DNA of 64,000 bases. Source: Pseudomonadota bacterium. GTDB taxonomy: Bacteria; Pseudomonadota; Alphaproteobacteria; Rhizobiales; Beijerinckiaceae. Of the stretch, positions 52,500-61,673 are shown one piece after another. Made by a program: the position numbers and the translations under genes. The stretch is from assembly GCA_023386155.1 (NCBI GenBank), contig JAEWKH010000012.1:39186-103185 (forward strand). The letters are read 5' to 3'. Under the pieces are notes generated by a model, which worked only from the letters and a program-made list of their open reading frames with translations, was not told the DNA's origin and made no database searches. The stretch's first letter is position 1; the number at the start of each line of letters is the position of its first letter.

Positions 52500-55400
52500 G
52501 TGATTCGCCTCCCCCGGCTCGGGTCCCGCAAGGCGAGCGTCGGCACGGGGCCGGGTCAGCCTCAGCAGTTCACGCGTATCCCCGCGAGCCCGACCATGAG
52601 ACGACCCGTCTTCTCAAGAGCCGATGACCTGGACCTCGATGCCGGCGAGCTGATCGCCGCCGCGGCTCGCCGGGCCGGCATGAGCCCCGAGGAATGGGCC
52701 GCAGCCGTGCTCGACGGAGCGCAGGACGGCCCGGCCTCCCCGCGCCGGAGGGCCGGCAGCGATCTCGACAGCCTGATTGCCCGGATGTCTCCCCGGTCCC
52801 GTCCCCGGCCCAATCGCGACTACGAGGCCCTGATGGCCGCCGTGGCGGCGGAAAGCGAGCGCCAGGCCCAGGACCGGACCTCGCGCACGGCGGTTGCGCT
52901 CGAATCCATGGCGAGCTGGATCGAGCAGGCGGAAAACCGCCTGAACGAGGCGGCCCGCAGCTCGGCGGACCAGCAGGACCGGATCGCCGCCGTGCTGTCC
53001 CAGGCCCTGTCCTCCCTGAAGGACCGCCTCGACACGGTCGAGCGCCGGGTCGCCGAGGAACGGACGGCCCCGCCGCGCATCGAGTTCCCCATGGAGGAGG
53101 CGCTCAAGGCGCTCGCTCCGGTTTCCGAAACGCTCGTCGGCCTGCGGGCCGACATGTCGCGCCTCGCCACCCACCTGGAACAGCCCAATCCCGCCTGGAC
53201 CGCCGCCGTCGAGGACGTTCGCACGGAGATCGATGGGCTGCGCTCGGGCATCGAGAGGCTGGCGACCCGCGACGAGATCGCGGCCCTCGATGCCGCCCTC
53301 GGGTCGATCGCCAAGGATCTCGAGCAGGGGCCGACGACCCGGGACCTGCGCACCCTCGCCGGCTCGATCACGGTTCTCTACGAGCAGATCCAGTCGCTCT
53401 CGGGAGAGGTCAGCGAAGGCCTGCACCGTCGCATCGGCCATGAGATCGACCTCATCAAGGGCAAGATCGACGCGATGGCCGCGACGGGCGTGGACCGCTC
53501 CGTCGTGGACTTCCTCAGCAGCCAGATCGTCGACATGCGCCAGGACCTGGCGCATCGGGCCGAGCCGCAGCAGATCGCCCGCCTCTCCGGCGAGATCGAG
53601 GCTCTCGGCCGCCAGGTATCCGAGCTTCGCCTGCATCAGGTGAGCAAGAGCGACTTCAATGCCCTGAAGACCTCCCTCGACGATGTCTGCTCGGCCCTCT
53701 ACGTCACCGCCACGGCTCAGGAGGCGAGCAAGCTTCCGGAGCAGCTGGAGAGCCTGGGGCGGCGCATCGACCTCCTCGTCCACCGTCCCGAGCCGGCCTC
53801 GGCCGATCTCACGCCGATCAGCGAGCAGCTCGCGCTCCTGACCGACCGGATGGCGTCCCTGTCGGAGAGCCGCGGCGAGGGCGGCGAAACGCTGACCGGG
53901 ACCATCGAGCGCCTGTCGTCGCGGCTCGATGCCGTCGCCGGACGGGAGGCCTCGTCCCACGAGCCTCTCATGGAGCGCTTCGACCGCATCGAGAAGGAGC
54001 TGCGCGAGCTCGGCCGGCAGGCCGACACCGCCGGCATGGCGCAGATGCTGCGCTCCATCGTCGAGAGGCTGGATCGGACGCCGTCGCAGCCCGCCGGGCT
54101 CGATGCCCTCGAACGGCAGGTCGCGGCCCTGGCCGAGCGCTTCGACCAGATGCCCTCGGAGGCCCTGCGCAAGGCCCTGGACGAGGCGAGCGCGCAGCTC
54201 GGAAGGCTCCAGGACGAGGCGGCCGGCATAGCCGAGCATGCCGCAAGGACCGTGCTGAACGACATCCGCCCCTCCCTGCCGGGCTCGGGCGATCTCGATG
54301 CGCTCAAGCACGGCTTCGTCGAGCTCAAGGCGCTGCACAGCCGTTCCGACAGGAAAACGCATGAGACCCTCCGCGCCGTTCACGAGGCGTTGGAATCGCT
54401 CTCCTCCCGGCTGGCGGGCGGGAGCATGCCGTCGGGAGCGCCGGAGCCGAAGGCGAACCCCGCTTCCGGTCCCGATCCGGTGCCGCCGGCCGACCGCCTC
54501 GAAGCGGCCGTGCGCAGGCTTCATGCCGTCACCCTGTCGCAGATCGAGGAGGCGTCCTCTCCGACCCTGGGCGCGGCCTCTCACGAAACGGCGGCCCCGG
54601 TCCCCGAGATAGTGCCGGAAGCCGATCTCGGCACCATGCGCGCAAGCTTCATCGCCGCGGCACGGCGGGCGGCGCAGAGCGCGGCGCTGGAGCCGGCCTT
54701 GTCCCTCGCCCCCTCGGACATGAGGCAGGACGATTCTCCCTCCGAGGGCGAGGAGCCGGAGGCGGGCGAATCCGCCTCCCCCGTGTCATCCCTGTTCGAG
54801 CGCCTGCGCCGGACCCTGGACAGCCGGCGGCGCCCTCTCCTCTTCGGCCTCGCATTCCTGATCCTGGCCACCGGCGCCTACCAGATCCTGTCCGTCGGAC
54901 CGAGCCTGCACGACCTGCCCCCGATGGCGGCCAACGCAGAGCCCCAAGAGGCGAAGGCCGTCGAAGCGACCGGCGCCGTTTCTCCGGCCGGCGAGATGAC
55001 CCCCTTCCAGCCGTCCAGCCTCGGCACGGGGTCCATCCCGGCCGATCTTCCGGCGGCCGGGCAGTTCCTCGTCGATCCCGCGACCATCAAGGACATCCCG
55101 GCGGATGCGCCGGCGACGCTGCAGCAGGCAGCCCTCTCCGGCGATGCGGCCGCGCTCTTCGAGATCGCGTCCCGGGCCGCCGAGGGGCGCGGCATGGCGA
55201 TGAACATGAGCGCCGCCGCCCGTCTCTTCGAGCGCGCCTCCCAGGCCGGACTTCCCCCGGCCCAGGAACGCCTGGCCACGATGTACGAGAAGGGTGACGG
55301 CGTTCCGCTCGACCTCAGGCAGGCTGCGTTCTGGTACGAACGGGCGGCCCTGGGCGGCAACATCCGGGCCATGCACAACCTCGCCACCCTTCTCGCCTCG

Positions 55401-55760
55401 GGCAAGAACGGAAAGCCGGATTACGCCGCGGCCCTGCGCTGGTTCGGCGAGGCGGCCGAATCCGGCCTGCGCGACAGCCAGTACAACGCCGGAATCCTGC
55501 TCGCCCTCGGCATGGGCGCCCAGCTCGACCGCTCGAAGGCCTTCCAGTGGTTCTCCCTCGCGGCCGATCAGGGAGACGCGGAAGCCGCCCAGAAGCGGGA
55601 CGAGATGGCCGGCCGCCTGAGCGCAGCCGAAATGAAGGCCGCCAAGGCCGCTCTCGAACATTGGCGCGCGAGGGTCGTCGATCCCGTGGCCAATCAGCCG
55701 CCCGTCTCCTTCCAGGGCACGACCGCAGCGCTGGATCGAACGTCAGGCGATAGGAGTTGA
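52500..55760 (+). CDS. Large coiled-coil, single-pass membrane SEL1-repeat protein (PodJ-like)
   Basis: A 1086-residue protein. An N-terminal region has the alphaproteobacterial polar-factor-type motif AARRAGMSPEEWAAAVLD, then a very long coiled coil (about 100-650), a low-complexity linker, one membrane helix at about 778-800 (RRPLLFGLAFLILATGAYQIL) and about four SEL1 repeats (about 877-1047; AARLFERASQAGLPPAQERLATMYEKG and following). The arrangement resembles PodJ and polarity-linked localisation proteins, but no peptidoglycan-binding end is present. The GTG at 52500 has GGGAG upstream; ATG at 52596 is an alternative. Confidence 0.8.
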   Translation: MIRLPRLGSRKASVGTGPGQPQQFTRIPASPTMRRPVFSRADDLDLDAGELIAAAARRAGMSPEEWAAAVLDGAQDGPASPRRRAGSDLDSLIARMSPRSRPRPNRDYEALMAAVAAESERQAQDRTSRTAVALESMASWIEQAENRLNEAARSSADQQDRIAAVLSQALSSLKDRLDTVERRVAEERTAPPRIEFPMEEALKALAPVSETLVGLRADMSRLATHLEQPNPAWTAAVEDVRTEIDGLRSGIERLATRDEIAALDAALGSIAKDLEQGPTTRDLRTLAGSITVLYEQIQSLSGEVSEGLHRRIGHEIDLIKGKIDAMAATGVDRSVVDFLSSQIVDMRQDLAHRAEPQQIARLSGEIEALGRQVSELRLHQVSKSDFNALKTSLDDVCSALYVTATAQEASKLPEQLESLGRRIDLLVHRPEPASADLTPISEQLALLTDRMASLSESRGEGGETLTGTIERLSSRLDAVAGREASSHEPLMERFDRIEKELRELGRQADTAGMAQMLRSIVERLDRTPSQPAGLDALERQVAALAERFDQMPSEALRKALDEASAQLGRLQDEAAGIAEHAARTVLNDIRPSLPGSGDLDALKHGFVELKALHSRSDRKTHETLRAVHEALESLSSRLAGGSMPSGAPEPKANPASGPDPVPPADRLEAAVRRLHAVTLSQIEEASSPTLGAASHETAAPVPEIVPEADLGTMRASFIAAARRAAQSAALEPALSLAPSDMRQDDSPSEGEEPEAGESASPVSSLFERLRRTLDSRRRPLLFGLAFLILATGAYQILSVGPSLHDLPPMAANAEPQEAKAVEATGAVSPAGEMTPFQPSSLGTGSIPADLPAAGQFLVDPATIKDIPADAPATLQQAALSGDAAALFEIASRAAEGRGMAMNMSAAARLFERASQAGLPPAQERLATMYEKGDGVPLDLRQAAFWYERAALGGNIRAMHNLATLLASGKNGKPDYAAALRWFGEAAESGLRDSQYNAGILLALGMGAQLDRSKAFQWFSLAADQGDAEAAQKRDEMAGRLSAAEMKAAKAALEHWRARVVDPVANQPPVSFQGTTAALDRTSGDRS

Positions 55761-55864
55761 GGGCAGGCGGGCTTTGTCATCTTCCGTTCAGAACGTGACC
55801 GCTACACCGCCTGCAACGATGCTGTAACGACGACGTGGCTGCACCGGCCATTGGGGGAACCGGG

Positions 55865-56794
55865 TTGCAAATCTACCTGCCGATCGCTGAGATGCCTGTG
55901 AGCGTTCTTCTCATTCTGGGGATGGGTGCGGCGGTAGGCTTCATATCGGGGCTTTTCGGTATCGGCGGCGGCTTCCTGATGACGCCGCTCCTGATCTTCC
56001 TCGGCATCCCTCCGGCGGTCGCGGTGGCGACGCAATCGGCCCAGATCGTCGCCTCCTCCACGACCAGCGTGCTCGGGGCGCTTCGCCGCAACGCCCTCGA
56101 CCACAAGCTCGGCGCCATCTTGGTGGCGGGAGGCCTCGTCGGCTCGGCGCTCGGCGTATGGTTCTTCGCGGCGGCGCGACGGGCGGGCCAGCTCGACCTC
56201 GTCATCGTCATCTCCTACGTGACGCTCTTCACCGTCGTGGGCAGCCTGATGCTCAAGGAAAGCATTCGGGAATTCTGGAGCCGGCGGAAGGGCGGCGCAG
56301 TGCGTCCGCGGCGCAGGGCCGGCGAGCACGCGCCCTATCTCGGCTGGCCCCTGCGCATGCGCTTCTACCGGTCCAAGCTCTATGTCAGCATCATCCCGAT
56401 CATCGGGCTGTCGCTGTTCATCGGCTTCGCGGGCGCCCTGCTCGGCATCGGCGGCGGCTTCATCGTGGTGCCGGCCCTGCTCTACATCTTCCGGGTGCCG
56501 ACCAACGTGGTCGTGGGGACCTCCCAGTTCCAGATCGTCTGCACCACCCTGGTCTCCCTCATCCTTCATGCGGTGACGAACCAGGCGGTCGACATGGTCC
56601 TGGCGATCCTGCTGATCGTCGGCGGCGTGTTCGGGGCCCAGTTCGGGGCGCGCATGGGGCGCCACCTGCGCGCCGAGCTGTTCCGCTTCCTGCTCGCCAT
56701 CCTGCTGCTCGCGGTCGGCCTGCGCTTCGGCCTCGAACTCGTTCTGAAGCCGGAAGAGCCCTTCTCCATCACGGTGCAGGAGGCGCGCGGATGA
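55865..56794 (+). CDS. TauE/SafE family sulfite exporter-like permease
   Basis: A 309-residue membrane protein of two similar halves, each with the conserved glycine-rich motif: FISGLFGIGGGFLMTPLLIFLGI and LLGIGGGFIVVPALLYI. A TTG start at 55865 is chosen because GGGGGA is about seven bases upstream and the protein then begins like close family members (MQIYLPIAE). The GTG at 55835 is an alternative. The protein would export sulfite or organosulfonates. Its stop overlaps the next start. Confidence 0.85.
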   Translation: MQIYLPIAEMPVSVLLILGMGAAVGFISGLFGIGGGFLMTPLLIFLGIPPAVAVATQSAQIVASSTTSVLGALRRNALDHKLGAILVAGGLVGSALGVWFFAAARRAGQLDLVIVISYVTLFTVVGSLMLKESIREFWSRRKGGAVRPRRRAGEHAPYLGWPLRMRFYRSKLYVSIIPIIGLSLFIGFAGALLGIGGGFIVVPALLYIFRVPTNVVVGTSQFQIVCTTLVSLILHAVTNQAVDMVLAILLIVGGVFGAQFGARMGRHLRAELFRFLLAILLLAVGLRFGLELVLKPEEPFSITVQEARG

Positions 56795-57552
56795 GGATCC
56801 TCGCCGCCCTCCTGATCCTCGCCGGCACGGCGGTCTGCGCGCGGGCCGAAACCCTGATCACGTCGCTGTCCAACCACCGGGTGCTGATCACTTCCAACTA
56901 CACGGGAACGCAGATCGCCGTATTCGGCGCCATCGAGCGGGATGCGCAGACGGTCGCCCGCGCCACGGGCTACGACATCGTGGTGACCGTGCGCGGCCCG
57001 CGCCAGTTCCTCACCGTGCGCGAGCGGGAGCGGCTCGGTCCCGTCTGGATCAACCGGCAGCAGCAGAAGTTTCCGGCCGCGCCGGCCTACCTCAACGTCC
57101 TCAGCTCCCGGCCGATCGAGGAGATCACGACCGAGCAGCTGAGCCGCCGTCAGAAGATCGGCCTGAGCGCCATCATCAACTCCGCCGATTTCACGATCCA
57201 CCGCGACGGCGCCGACCAGCCGTTCCGGGACGCCCTCTACCGGCTCAAGGCGCAGGAGGGCCTCTATCTGCAGGACGAGCGCGGCGTGACCTTCCTGACG
57301 CCCGAGATCTTCCGCGCCAGCATCGCATTGCCGGCCACGGCCCCGCCGGGCAATTACGACGTCGACGTGACGCTCTTTGCCGACACCGTGATCCTGGCCA
57401 GGACGCAGACGCATTTCGAGCTGGTCAAGACCGGCTTCGAGGAGGAGATCGGCGTCATCGCCCGCGACTGGTCCCTCGCCTACGGCCTGGCAACGGCCGC
57501 CATCGCCCTCTTCTTCGGCTGGCTCGCCAGCACGATCTTCAGAAGGGATTAG
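56791..57552 (+). CDS. TIGR02186 family protein
   Basis: A 253-residue protein with a signal peptide (MRILAALLILAGTAVCARAE), a beta-rich periplasmic part (SLSNHRVLITSNYTGTQIAVFGAIERD, VVTVRGPRQFLTVRERERLGPVWIN) and one C-terminal helix. It starts ATGA-overlapping with the TauE-like gene, and in alphaproteobacteria this partner usually accompanies that permease. Its role is unknown but is probably linked to the export of the same compound. Confidence 0.88.
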   Translation: MRILAALLILAGTAVCARAETLITSLSNHRVLITSNYTGTQIAVFGAIERDAQTVARATGYDIVVTVRGPRQFLTVRERERLGPVWINRQQQKFPAAPAYLNVLSSRPIEEITTEQLSRRQKIGLSAIINSADFTIHRDGADQPFRDALYRLKAQEGLYLQDERGVTFLTPEIFRASIALPATAPPGNYDVDVTLFADTVILARTQTHFELVKTGFEEEIGVIARDWSLAYGLATAAIALFFGWLASTIFRRD

Positions 57553-57573
57553 GCGAAAAATATCTCCAGCCCA

Positions 57574-57673
57574 GTGTCATTCCCGGCCGAAGCGAAGCGG
57601 AGGGGAAGGGAATCCACTCATGCGCTCGGCGTCATAGATCCCCTTCCCGGCCTTCGGCCGCCGGGGATGACAC
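57574..57673. repeat. Palindromic GTGTCAT repeat
   Basis: GTGTCATTCCCGGCCGAAG at the left and GGCCGCCGGGGATGACAC at the right are the inverted ends of an approximately 100-base element lying between the TIGR02186 and PdeM genes. This type of near-palindrome is common in rhizobial genomes. Confidence 0.75.
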
Positions 57674-57679
57674 CAAGCC

Positions 57680-58381
57680 TCAATCCCTGCACAGCATCGC
57701 CCTGGCGATCGCGAAGATGCGCTCGGTGCCGATGAGATGCGCCGTGAAGCCTTTCGGGAAGAGCGGCTTGAAGGCGGCGTCGCAGGCGTTGAGCCCACCC
57801 GCATAGGCGCCGAGCGCCGGCATGACGCAGCGCTTGCCGTCGGTGAGGAAGCAACGCCGCCGGGTGGCGCGCCCGCGCATCACCACCTTGCCGACCGGGT
57901 GCAGATGACCGGCGATTTCCGCCTGCTCGCCCGCCGCCGGTTCGTGGCGGAGAGCAAGCGACCCGAGCGCCATCTCCTCGACCACCTGCCCGCCGACGCT
58001 GTCGGGCAAGATGCGGTCGTGGTTGCCCGTGACCCAGATCCAGTCGCGTCCGGACTGCACCTCCGACAACGTGGTGCGCTCCTCGCCGCCGAGACGATCC
58101 GGCCCGCCGATGTCGTGGAAGCTGTCGCCGAGCGCGATGACGGTCTTCGGGTCGAAGCGCGACACCGCGTCCGAGAGCGCGATCAGGGTCTCGCGGGTGT
58201 CGTAGGGCGGCAGCATCATGCCGCGCCGGGCGAAGGACGAGCCCTTCTCGAAATGCAGGTCGGCCACGAGCAGGGCATCCTGCGCGGGCAGGTACATCGC
58301 GCCCGTCAGGTCGAGGAGAGCGAGTTGGCCCGAAAGCTCGATCTCGTGCGTTGTCTGTTTGTTCTTCCGCAATGCCGTCAC
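57680..58381 (-). CDS. pdeM: Ligase-associated DNA-repair endonuclease PdeM
   Basis: A 233-residue calcineurin-like phosphoesterase with metal motifs LLVADLHFEKGSSF, ALGDSFHD, VTGNHDRI and GHLHP. It is the characteristic partner of the ligase-associated helicase gene and overlaps it by four bases (ATGA). The genes usually belong with LigD-type or LigC-type ligase systems, but no ligase is in the window. Confidence 0.9.
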   Translation of the reverse strand: MTALRKNKQTTHEIELSGQLALLDLTGAMYLPAQDALLVADLHFEKGSSFARRGMMLPPYDTRETLIALSDAVSRFDPKTVIALGDSFHDIGGPDRLGGEERTTLSEVQSGRDWIWVTGNHDRILPDSVGGQVVEEMALGSLALRHEPAAGEQAEIAGHLHPVGKVVMRGRATRRRCFLTDGKRCVMPALGAYAGGLNACDAAFKPLFPKGFTAHLIGTERIFAIARAMLCRD

Positions 58382-61002
58382 GCCAAAGCCTCGTCGAGAA
58401 GCGCTGCCTCCGCCTCGGCCAGAATCTCGTCCGCGTTGTCGCTATAGACGCGCTCGCGGCCGATCTCCAGCATGACGGACACGCTCAAAGGAGAAACCCG
58501 GTCGAGCGGCTTGTGGATGATTCGCCCCCGGATGCGCTCTAGCATCATGCCGAGGCGCTTCACGTCGAGGAGTCCCGTTGCCGCATCCGCCCGCGCGGCC
58601 CGCAGCAGCACGTGGTCGGGCTCGTGCTTGCGCAGCACGTCGTAGACGAGGTCGGTCGAGATCGTGACCTGCCGGCCGGTCTTCTTCTCTCCCGGGAAGC
58701 GCCGCTCGATCAGCCCGGCGATCACCGCGCATTGGCGGAAGGTGCGCTTCATGAGGGCGGATTCCGCGAGCCAGTCCTCGAGATCGTCGCCGAGCATATC
58801 CTCCGAGAAGAGTTCGTCCATGAAGGCCGGATCGCGGGCGGCGCGGGCTGCGATGTCGCCCGAGGCATAGACCGCGATGCCGTAATCGTTGGCGACGAAG
58901 CCCAGGGGCTTGAGCTTCGCCCGCTCCAGGCGGCGGGTGAGCAGCATGCCGAGCGTCTGGTGCGCCAGCCTGCCCTCGAAGGGAAAGCAGGTCATGTAGA
59001 AGCGGTTGCCGCGGGGAAAGGTCTCGACCAAAAGGTCGCGCGGTCCCGGCAGAAGAGAGCGCCGCCGCTGCTGCAGCAGCCACTCGGTCATCTGCTCCGG
59101 CAGGCGGTCCCACTCGAACGGATCGGCCAGGATCTCGCGCACCCGCGCAGCGAGGAAGGTGGAGAGCGGAAACTTGCCGCCCTCATAGGACGGGATCATG
59201 GGATCGGCGCCGGAGCCCGCGCGCGTCACCAGGACCTCGTCCTCCGATATGCCCTCGAAGCGCAGCACCTCGCCGGCGAACAGGAACGTGTCGCCCGGCG
59301 TCAGCGTCTCGGCGAAGTATTCCTCGATCTCGCCGAGGATGCGCCCACGCGGCAGGACGGTGCCGGGGCGCGAGCGCAGGCTCTTGCCGAGCCTGACCTT
59401 GATCATGCTGGACTCGACGATGGTGCCCACGTTCAGGCGGTATTGCTGAGCGACCTTCGCGTCGCGCACGCGCCACAGGTCGTCCTTGCCCTTCACAATC
59501 TTGGCGAAGCGTTCGTAAGCCCGAAGGGCGTAACCGCCCGTCGCGACGAAGGCGACGCAGGCCTCGAAATCCTCCCAGCTCAACCCGGCGTAAGGGGCGG
59601 CGGAGCGCACTTCCTCGTAGAGCTCGTCGAGCTTGAACGGACCCGCGCAGGCCATGCCGAGGATGTGCTGGCAGAGCACGTCGAGGGCGCCGATGCGCGC
59701 ATCCGGCGTATCCTGCGCGGCCTCGTGCACCGCATCGAGCGCCGCCCGGCATTCGAGGATCTCGAAGCGGTTGGCCGGCACGAGATAGGCTTCCGACGGC
59801 TCGTCCATGCGGTGGTTCGAGCGGCCGATGCGCTGCATGATGCGCGAGGCGCCCTTCGGCGCGCCGACATTCACCACGAGGTCCACGTCGCCCCAGTCGA
59901 TGCCGAGATCGAGCGTCGCGGTGCACACCACGGCCTTCAGCTTTCCCGCCGCCATCGCCTCTTCCACGCGGCGGCGCTGCGACACGTCGAGCGAGCCATG
60001 ATGGAGCGCGATGGCCAGGCCGTCGTCATTGAGCTTCCAGAGTTCCTGGAAGGTGTACTCGGCCTGCAGCCGCGTGTTGACGAAAACGAGCGTGGTCTTG
60101 TGCGTTCGGATGAGGTCGTAGATCGCCGGCATCGACAGCGAGGCCGTGTGGCCCGCGAGCGGCAGGCGCTCGTCGAGCTCGAGCATGCGGATGTCGGGCT
60201 GCGCGCCGCCTTGGACCACGACGAGGTCGGCGAGCGCGGCCTGCCCTCCTCCCCCTTGTGGGGTGGAGTTGGAGGTGGGGGTGTCGGCGCCTGACCCTGA
60301 TAGGCTATCGCCCACACCCCCACCCTGGCCCTCCCCACAAGGGGGAGGGGAAAAGGCGTTCCGCTGCCCCACCAGATACCTTCGCAGGTCGTCCGGCTCG
60401 CGCACCGTCGCCGAGAGCCCGACCGCCGTCGCCTGCGGGGCGATGGCCATCAGCCGCGCGAGCCCGAGCGACAGCAGGTCGCCGCGCTTCGAGGTGACGA
60501 GGGAATGCAGCTCGTCCAGCACCACGCGGCGCAGATTCTGGAAGAACTCCCGCGCCTCCGCATGGGCGAGCAGCAGGGCCAGCTGCTCCGGCGTGGTCAG
60601 CAGGATGTCCGGCGGGCGCTCGATCTGCCGCGCGCGCTTGTGGGACGGCGTGTCGCCCGTGCGCGTCTCGACGCGGATCGGCAACCCCATCTCCTGCACC
60701 GGCACTTCGAGGTTGCGGGCGATGTCGGTAGCGAGCGCCTTCAGGGGCGAGATGTAGAGGGTGTGAAGCCCCCGACGATCCTTGGCCGTGCCCCGGCCCG
60801 GCCCTCTCTCGGCCAGTTCCACGAGGCTCGGCAGGAACCCGGCGAGCGTCTTGCCTGCGCCCGTCGGCGCCACGAGCAGGACGGAGCGGCCCTGTCCGGC
60901 CTTGGCGAGCAGGTCCAGCTGGTGCTCCCGAGGCTCCCAGCCGCGTTGCTCGAACCAGTCACGGAAGGTTTTGGGGAGAAGGGAGGAAGAGGCTTGCGAC
61001 AT
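58378..61002 (-). CDS. Ligase-associated DEXH-box helicase (Lhr-like)
   Basis: An 874-residue helicase. Walker A is APTGAGKT (K51), the DEXH box VVLDELHSL, and motifs III-VI follow (VGLSATVREPDD, TLVFVNTRLQAEYTFQ, HHGSLDVSQRRRVEEAM, MQRIGRSNHR); the Lhr winged-helix region follows from about residue 480. Residues about 214-254 (FSPPPCGEGQ... TPQGGGGQ) are a proline- and glycine-rich stretch that corresponds exactly to a palindromic DNA element inserted in frame (60248-60348). It lies between two conserved helicase blocks. Activity may be kept, since the site looks like a loop. Confidence 0.9.
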   Translation of the reverse strand: MSQASSSLLPKTFRDWFEQRGWEPREHQLDLLAKAGQGRSVLLVAPTGAGKTLAGFLPSLVELAERGPGRGTAKDRRGLHTLYISPLKALATDIARNLEVPVQEMGLPIRVETRTGDTPSHKRARQIERPPDILLTTPEQLALLLAHAEAREFFQNLRRVVLDELHSLVTSKRGDLLSLGLARLMAIAPQATAVGLSATVREPDDLRRYLVGQRNAFSPPPCGEGQGGGVGDSLSGSGADTPTSNSTPQGGGGQAALADLVVVQGGAQPDIRMLELDERLPLAGHTASLSMPAIYDLIRTHKTTLVFVNTRLQAEYTFQELWKLNDDGLAIALHHGSLDVSQRRRVEEAMAAGKLKAVVCTATLDLGIDWGDVDLVVNVGAPKGASRIMQRIGRSNHRMDEPSEAYLVPANRFEILECRAALDAVHEAAQDTPDARIGALDVLCQHILGMACAGPFKLDELYEEVRSAAPYAGLSWEDFEACVAFVATGGYALRAYERFAKIVKGKDDLWRVRDAKVAQQYRLNVGTIVESSMIKVRLGKSLRSRPGTVLPRGRILGEIEEYFAETLTPGDTFLFAGEVLRFEGISEDEVLVTRAGSGADPMIPSYEGGKFPLSTFLAARVREILADPFEWDRLPEQMTEWLLQQRRRSLLPGPRDLLVETFPRGNRFYMTCFPFEGRLAHQTLGMLLTRRLERAKLKPLGFVANDYGIAVYASGDIAARAARDPAFMDELFSEDMLGDDLEDWLAESALMKRTFRQCAVIAGLIERRFPGEKKTGRQVTISTDLVYDVLRKHEPDHVLLRAARADAATGLLDVKRLGMMLERIRGRIIHKPLDRVSPLSVSVMLEIGRERVYSDNADEILAEAEAALLDEALA
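60248..60348. repeat. Palindromic element inserted inside the helicase gene
   Basis: CCTCCCCCTTGTGGGG (60248-60263) and CCCCACAAGGGGGAGG (60333-60348) form perfect 16-bp inverted ends. The centre GGTGGGGGTGTCGGCG and CTGATAGGCTATCGCCCACACCCCC recurs in a second, intergenic copy near 63840-63925. The reading frame of the helicase remains open through it. Confidence 0.85.
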
Positions 61003-61097
61003 CTGCTCTCAACATAAGGAGCATCGGCGCTTTCGCCAGAGACTTTCTTGCGGGCTGAAACAGGATTACCATCCCGTTGGGGCAGGAGGGAGAGGCC

Positions 61098-61583
61098 ATG
61101 GGCGACGGGCTTCGCGCGGCGGAACAGGATGAGCTGGAAGAGATCGGCCGGCTCTATCATGCGGTCTGGCATGAGACGCAGGCGCCTCTTCACTTGCCGG
61201 GCGTCGCGGCCTTCCGCGACGAGGCCTTCTTCATCGAACGGGTGAAGGGCCTTCCCGTGCCGCCGCTCGCCGCCTATTCCCAGGGCAGGCTTCTCGGCTT
61301 CGCCGCCTGGGCCGGGAACCATCTGGGGCGGCTCTATCTGGCGCCGGAAGGCCGCGGCCTCGGGCTCGGTCGTGTCCTTCTTCAGGCGAGCGAGCATGCG
61401 ATCTGGGCGAGCGGATTCGACCGGGCGCATCTTCATTGCCTCGTCGGCAACACGGGAGCCCGCTCCTTCTACGAGCGTTGCGGCTGGCGGCACGCTGCCG
61501 ATACCGTCCTGGAGGCGCAAACCCGGAGCGGCCCCGTCCCGGTCGCCAGCTGGGACATGGTGAAGGATCTGTCCGGGGCCTGA
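61098..61583 (+). CDS. GNAT family N-acetyltransferase
   Basis: From the ATG at 61098, preceded by GGAGGGAGAGG, the product is 161 residues. The acetyl-CoA loop is LAPEGRGLGLGRVLLQ and the late NTGARSFYERCGW motif is typical of GNAT acetyltransferases. The acceptor substrate is unknown. Confidence 0.9.
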   Translation: MGDGLRAAEQDELEEIGRLYHAVWHETQAPLHLPGVAAFRDEAFFIERVKGLPVPPLAAYSQGRLLGFAAWAGNHLGRLYLAPEGRGLGLGRVLLQASEHAIWASGFDRAHLHCLVGNTGARSFYERCGWRHAADTVLEAQTRSGPVPVASWDMVKDLSGA

Positions 61584-61673
61584 AGGTGTGAACGCCGGGC
61601 GATGCATGCTTGCCATCGGGGCGAAGATCCTTTCAGCTTGGGCCACGCCAACAACGACAAATAGGTCAATCCC

